Positions 58,930-64,000 of a DNA stretch of 64,000 nucleotides are shown here, one piece after another. The translations under genes were made by a program, and so were the position numbers. The stretch spans positions 248,001 to 312,000 of the forward strand of contig JAACJK010000226.1 of the NCBI GenBank assembly GCA_013368325.1, given 5' to 3'. The DNA comes from Ephemerocybe angulata (taxonomy: Eukaryota > Basidiomycota > Agaricomycetes > Agaricales > Psathyrellaceae). How positions within the stretch are numbered: position 1 is the first letter of the stretch; every line of letters begins with the position of its first letter. The notes under the pieces are model-generated. The model had not been told where the DNA came from. It was given only the letters and a program-made list of their open reading frames with translations, and did no database searches.

Positions 58930-59836
58930 CGAGGAAAGACGAGCGATTCAGAGCTGATACAAACACGGGAACTATCGACCGCCTCTGTGCACTAGAGGTG
59001 TCTTAATATATAGAGCAAAACGTCGCCCACTCCAGCCGGAGCACTTGGCCTCAGTCGAGTGTAGACGGTAAGAGCGTCGAATGCAGAACTGCTGTCTGAG
59101 GCAACTCAACAATAGAGCAACCTGTAAAGGACATCGTACACGATAACAGTGGTCGAAAATGGCGATAGTGATTCTCAGACCCTGGATTTCGCTGTCATCA
59201 GTGGTGGACCTTCGGTAGAACGAATTCAATTCGCATACTCCACCACGAAATGACAGGATCAGAGTACCTTTCTGTGTAGAATAGTACCAAGCCCTGTCAA
59301 CGCAGAACACGACCTCCATCAAAAGGGTCACCATCGCCATCATATGTCTACTTGAACTCGAGTGGGAGCCTTGGAACCTAGCCTCAAACGTAGACCGTCA
59401 CTAGTCACTTGCGGAAAATACAGCGAAAACAGGTGTGAGTGAATCCCTGGAGAGGATCCTTCCCATATTCTCGACGGAGGCAGATCACACCTCGAGATGC
59501 AAGGGACTGGCACCGCAGCGTCGTCTTGCTTGAAGTCGGAAGCGATTCCTCAAAACGACGTCGAAACGTAACGAAAACCTTATTTAATTCGAGACCATAG
59601 TAGAAATGCATCAGAATGTCCTTCTACACAGAAAAATCTACAACAAGAAGATCTCAAGTCTTGCAAACTCATCAGGAACTGTAGTTCGAAGCGGTAACAA
59701 CGAGCAGGGTCGGAATGAAGACCAATTACAAAGTGACTCTCTCAAAGGCCTTCTTCCAGACATGATCCAACCACCTGAAACGCGACCCTAGTTAGACCAT
59801 TGAATCTGTGCACAAGAGAAAGACAACATGTCGAAC
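58930..59836. other. Intergenic
   Basis: No gene recognised. A 123-codon minus-strand frame (58972-59343) lacks features. It probably holds the promoter of the F-box gene and the 3' region of the gene at 59837. Confidence 0.35.
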
Positions 59837-60420
59837 TCACTCTCCAATCAAAGCAACCACAATTTCACATTCGTGCTTCTGGACGTTGCTGAAGGACTTA
59901 CGTTCGAGGGTATAATTCCTCGCGTAACGAACCACGACAACGTTGCCCATCCAAGGTTTTTTGAAGACCTTTTCGATGCACCGGTTATGAGGAGGGATGA
60001 CATGGCATGGGTCCATGTAAACGCGGTAAGCATAAGGGAGAGAGGCCGTAGAGCTCGGGTTGGTGCAAACCAAAGCACTAACAGCGCCGTTGGGGAAAAA
60101 GGGGTCGCGAAGGTCAACTTCTTCAACAATATTGGCACCTTCGGTGCTGGTATTGGTCGGAGCGTTCCAAACAGTCGGAACGATGCTGTCGTGAAGCAAA
60201 GCCAAGACTTCGATGCCCTTGATCTGTAATAGCGAGCATAAGCTGCCTTCCAACCTAAGAAACAGCGTGAAACGGACCTTGATAGAGCCATCAGGCATTT
60301 TCTCGCCGGGAGGGTGCTAGAAAGAGATATCAAAGGGTTGAGAAGGCCAAGTCAAGCCCAATAACGATATACACTTACGTGGCGAAAGAGTGGGACCTGT
60401 GTCAGGAGGGAGGATTGCAT
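59837..60420 (-). CDS. Small hypothetical protein, 173 residues
   Basis: Exons 60379-60420 (MQSSLLTQVPLFRH, ATG at 60420) and 59837-60316 join in frame (gtaagt donor, tttctag acceptor; 522 bases in total). The body reads MPDGSIKVRFTLFLRLEGSL, DSIVPTVWNAPTNTSTEGAN, DPFFPNGAVSALVCTNPSST and WMGNVVVVRYARNY. The WxGNVVVVRYxRN ending recalls small basidiomycete-specific proteins of unknown function, but I cannot name the family. The plus-strand frame over the same bases is a shadow. It sits upstream of nothing co-oriented within 140 bases except the gene at 60566. Confidence 0.55.
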
Positions 60421-60565
60421 ATTGACCGAAGACAGGTATCGTAAGAAGATGATATCAACCTTGCCTTGCTTTATATCCTCTGAACCTGACCCAAGTTCCC
60501 ACCTACAATTTCGCGATCCGACATATCGAGATGGTTAAAGAGACCAATGATATTCGACGACAAAG

Positions 60566-61780
60566 TTACATCATGTCGTGGACTCGAAACGACTCAATGG
60601 AAAATCTGCGTGGGACGATGGCGATCAAATCGGTTTGCGAAAAGATATCTCGCACTGAGGAACAGAAATCAGCACTTAAGCAATAGACAGGGATCAAGGA
60701 TGAGAAAACGAACCTCCACACAAAAGGTTCCCCGATGGTCAGGTACGATCCCTGCCCATCCCTCACCATTGTCCAATCTACGACTTCGAAACTGGGACCC
60801 TTGGGGACACATAATTCGACGTTGGGATCTGCCATGAATAAGCGATCAATGCACCTATTGCCAGCAAGCCTCCTCGCTCGATGAATAAAAGGGGTCGGGC
60901 GCACCTTCTCTCTCCCGAGGTAAAACCCAGCAATGCTTGTCGCCAAGATATCTGGGCCCCACCTCCGCCGTCGGGTGCAACGTGTACGCCACAGGCGGAC
61001 CCAAAACGGTTTCGAAGGTACAGATCCTGTCGCCACGTCTGATCGAGATGGGTCGATCCTGTTTGCGAGCCTTGTGCTTCTCTGCTGCGAAAGCCGACAA
61101 CGCTATTCTGGAGACAAAAGTCGACTTCGCGAAAGGCGAAAAGGCATATCGATCTGTCATACAGCACATGTACGGAGCTGCCAGATCCAAAAAGCATGAG
61201 CCGAATTAAAGAGGTCACCTCCGAGGTCAAAAAGCATGATAAGGTACTCACCAAAAGACAAGGCACCAAGCACATGTCTGTAAGGCTCGCAACGAATCAG
61301 ATGGAGGTTGACTCTAATACGTTTTCCATGCTTGATACGAACGAACTGGAACCGGAAGCCTTGATGGTGTTCTGGTATCCAGCTTTTGTCTGCATTGAGG
61401 CTCCAGGACGATCTTGTGATGCCAGTAGCCCTGATTATCCTTCCTACCATTTCGTGCATGGTAGGCACTCCATAAGGGCTGGGATTCACCATGTAAAAAC
61501 CTTCTCCCGCAAGAAACCTTTGTATACGATAAAAAGAAGAAAGGGTGGCACAGATGTCTAGTGGACAGCTAGGAAGAGGAGACCTGAGAAAGAATCTGAA
61601 GACAGATTTCCCGTAGATCATAGCGTCAATACCGTTAAAGAAACCCAAGAATGTCGAAGGGTTGCTCATGTAGAGCCCGACGAAATCTTCGAAGTTCCAT
61701 ATCCGTCGCGAGTAGGCGTGGACCCAGTAGAACATCTTGGTTCCCAGCTCCGAAAGGCGAACGACGTCGGCTTCATCCAT
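60566..61780 (-). CDS. Nucleotidyltransferase-like family protein, member 4
   Basis: From an ATG at 61780: MDEADVVRLSELGTKMFYWV aligns with the F-box-like region of member 2. It is followed by AMIYGKSVFRFFLRSPLPSC and PLDICATL, which keep the spacing of the G-S...D-L-D core but read G-K-S...L-D-I. Exon 2 (60905-61177, intron 61178-61251) has APYMCCMTDRYAFSPFAKST and RYLGDKHCWVLPRERE, like the CWVLPHE block of member 2. A third exon (60566-60854) reads CIDRLFMADPNVELCVPKGP, matching member 2's DDSRFMKKHTEHSIYARCRA. With the canonical splice sites the third exon falls in the wrong frame, so this copy may carry a frameshift. It probably has lost catalytic residues. Confidence 0.6.
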
Positions 61781-62750
61781 CCAATTGAGTAGGCACTCAC
61801 CGCACGTGCAGGTGCTCTAAACAGAAATAACTCAAAAGAACTAAGAGGGGGAGGGAAGATGGGAGGTTTGGAAGGTAGAAGCGGCATGCTGGTGGTGGTG
61901 GTCAAGATCGGTGCTTGTAATAGAGTGAGATATATATACCGTGTGGAGGAGGTTCAACGGCGATCAGCTTTTGATCCGACAATGGCCACGTGCTCGCCAC
62001 CAACGCCCTCAGGACTCAGGGCTTGGACCTGTCAGCGTCACCTACCCTCGAGAGTCGAACATCCATTCACAGAATACTCATCGTCCGATCCAGATCTTTA
62101 CGGTAATAGTTTATTGTGGCGAGGAAGGAGGACCCTTCGTAGATGCAAACCGGGCAACGCAATCTGGTGGCGAGGACGAACAATAGCATACAAAACGGCA
62201 TAGGACCCAAGGGTGACCTCTTTAATGCAATGTGAATGACGCATGGCTGACTGGACATCTTGGTCATATCAGATCTCATCTTTAGCTTCGACATACACGA
62301 CCTCTACGGCAGTTCAGCTCCCCAATCGAATACTGTCTCCGTCTCCGAGACCAAGAAAGGCACCTAGCGTCGAGGTATCTATTGTATGCTACAACCCGCC
62401 TCCAACAGGTCACCATGCACGATGCAATGGCACCACGTCGTAGTAGAGAGGGCATGCTATCTCGTACCAGCATGAAACGCCGGCGGTTCCGTCGCTATCG
62501 CCATCATTTGTGTCGACCACAATCCTGAACTGAAGACTGTATCGACACCCCACGGCACGAAGACGGTACTTCGCCAACGAGGGCACTGGAATTGGAGGGT
62601 CGACATCATCATGAGGAGGACAAATCCGAGATGCGACGCTTTTCCGCGTGGATATTACAAGATCTCAAGCTGGGATGCTACGAGTATAAAGGGGAATCCA
62701 GTTAAATAGGTCTTTATAGTTCAATTCCCCTGTTCGACTCCCGTACTGAC
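61781..62750. other. Intergenic
   Basis: Nothing recognisable on either strand beyond short frames. The words atatatacc and tatatatacc near 61930 look like a TATA region. A GTTCGACTCCC word at about 62733 resembles a tRNA B box, but no A box or cloverleaf fits around it. Confidence 0.35.
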
Positions 62751-63541
62751 ATGGACACAATGGAAGACGAATTCAACTGCTTTGTTCACAAGCGTAGTAA
62801 GCGTGCTCTCGAATAACACGGATGTACACCATCACTTACCCTCCCTGAATAGACGGGTAAGCTCAATGGACTTCTAACGGCATAGAAAGGTAATCTTCAT
62901 GGCTCGAACCTCAACGCTTGCAGCTCGATAGAAGAATTCAGCGATAGAAAGGTCTGCACTTAAAAATGGACGAAATACTGATCCTGATCCCTACCTCACG
63001 AAACAAGCTTGCAGCAAGAATTCTGAACGTAAGTCGCCAAGATCCGAGTACAGATATCGGCTCCCCATACTGATAGTTTTTCTAGGCCATAAGCGCACAC
63101 AATCTACAAGGACAAGAAGAATCGCTCGTTCTAAGGTAAGCAACATGGCTTAGTACCAAGCGCACCATGAGGTGCCCACTCCACCATTAGGATGCTCTCC
63201 GCCACAAAGGCCCACGTCGGGGACGCCATAGACAGCAAGGATATAGATGTGAGCCATCTTCCTGATGTCGCTTTGCAAATAGGAGAACTCACTCTACGGA
63301 TTAGCCCTTAATGGCATCGCTGGCCAACTCGCTAGACTCAGTCAGCTCCTCATATAGCATCCTCGCAACCCGTCTCGAGCTGTCCTCAATCTATAGAGAA
63401 GCTGAAACTAGTTTCAGTTCCGCCATGGAAACCGCCAAGTTATATGGGCGAATATCAGGCCGCTTTATGGATCTTGTCAACCGAAATCGGAAGACATTGA
63501 ACTCGATGATAGAATTCGACAGAGACAACTACTTCACCTAG
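62751..63541 (+). CDS. Hypothetical helical protein, upstream exons uncertain
   Basis: An ATG at 62751 (MDTMEDEFNCFVHKR) starts a chain of small putative exons. Confident parts are AISAHNLQGQEESLVLR (about 63084-63136), MLSATKAHVGDAIDSKDID (about 63190-63247) and the last exon, MASLANSLDSVSSSYSILAT then ELSSIYREAETSFSSAMETA, with a stop at 63541. Junctions such as ctaag|gtaagc and ttag|gatgctc keep frame. The protein is mostly Ser/Ala/Leu/Glu, probably helical, in the style of the small genes at 47436-49982. No domain is recognised. Intron boundaries before 63000 are not established. Confidence 0.4.
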
Positions 63542-64000
63542 TGAGTGGCAATTCCTCGAGTTACCACAGCATACCGATGTCGCCGTAACAACAGTTCAGC
63601 ATTGCGATCCCTGCGCGAAAAATACCTTATCCAGAAAGGATGCGTCCTTGTCGAACGGCCTCAGTACCTCTGGCTTCGGGTAGCATTGCAAATGCATCTC
63701 TCGGACATGGAGGGTGTGAAGATAGCATACGACCTTATGTCTTGTCTCAAATACATCCAGACGCCACAATACTCACCTCGAGTGGCGCAACCACCCCAGG
63801 GATGATCTCTTCCTACCTGATGTCAGCTTTCGGAGATCGGGGAGGGCTCTTTTCTTCGCTGGAAAGGGCGGCCAGATGCGTCTCTACCGGTGGCAGCATA
63901 GGCGTAGGACTACAGTCCGTTCCGCTCAAAAGGTCATCAGCCTTCACGTCCGTCTTCATATACAGAATCTAACATGACCGCCTTCAGACGATCCGAACAG
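63542..64000. other. Right edge of the window
   Basis: Overlapping frames 63545-63805 and 63640-63972 have no recognisable features. A gene may continue past the edge. Confidence 0.3.

Noticed and set aside
59828..60229. 133-codon plus-strand frame
   Set aside because: It is antisense to a two-exon minus-strand gene whose splice phases agree.
62725..62745. A tgttcgactccc tRNA-like B box
   Set aside because: No matching A box or acceptor stem within 90 bases.

Overview
This 64 kb window is nuclear DNA of a filamentous basidiomycete, most likely an Agaricomycete. Most genes are broken by many introns of about 45-75 bases with GT..AG ends. Several families are ones I associate with mushroom-forming fungi: F-box proteins with leucine-rich tails, a Tet/JBP-like 2OG-Fe(II) oxygenase, a DDE transposase-derived protein, and a relic of cellobiose dehydrogenase. 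No rRNA, tRNA, CRISPR array or prokaryotic-style operon was found. All functional calls come from reading motifs; no database search was run.

Layout. (1) 1-2774: the 3' part of a MULE-like transposase-derived gene with an apparent D-D-E triad, a coiled coil and an acidic tail. (2) 3086-3632: an inverted, decayed partial copy of the SUV3 helicase gene that lies just downstream, full of short direct-duplication scars. (3) 4629-13388: a conserved block with mitochondrial RNA helicase SUV3, an MFS transporter of the Fnx1/Vba type, and the mitochondrial GTP/GDP carrier GGC1. Inverted copies of a dispersed repeat (4395-4560 and 11060-11339) flank the first two genes. (4) 13389-20075: a gene-poor, repeat-rich stretch holding a tandem pair of related minus-strand genes or relics and a 12-bp-stem hairpin. 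(5) 20076-51900: accessory region with hypothetical genes, F-box proteins, three members of a nucleotidyltransferase-like family, the Tet-like oxygenase and three kinds of tandem repeat. (6) 52308-56000: a Pho85-type cyclin, a cellobiose dehydrogenase relic, and a SEM1/DSS1 gene with an apparent frameshift. (7) 57181-64000: a second large F-box gene paralogous to the one at 39183-40775, a small unknown gene, the fourth nucleotidyltransferase-like gene and an incomplete helical protein.

The mitochondrial and growth-control genes (SUV3, GGC1, the cyclin, SEM1) look like ordinary single-copy core genes. Everything between them looks like fast-evolving accessory DNA. The best candidates for something undescribed are the four-member family with an F-box-like N-terminus and a G-S...D-x-D core, and the 8+2 / 4+2 duplication scars in the SUV3 relic.
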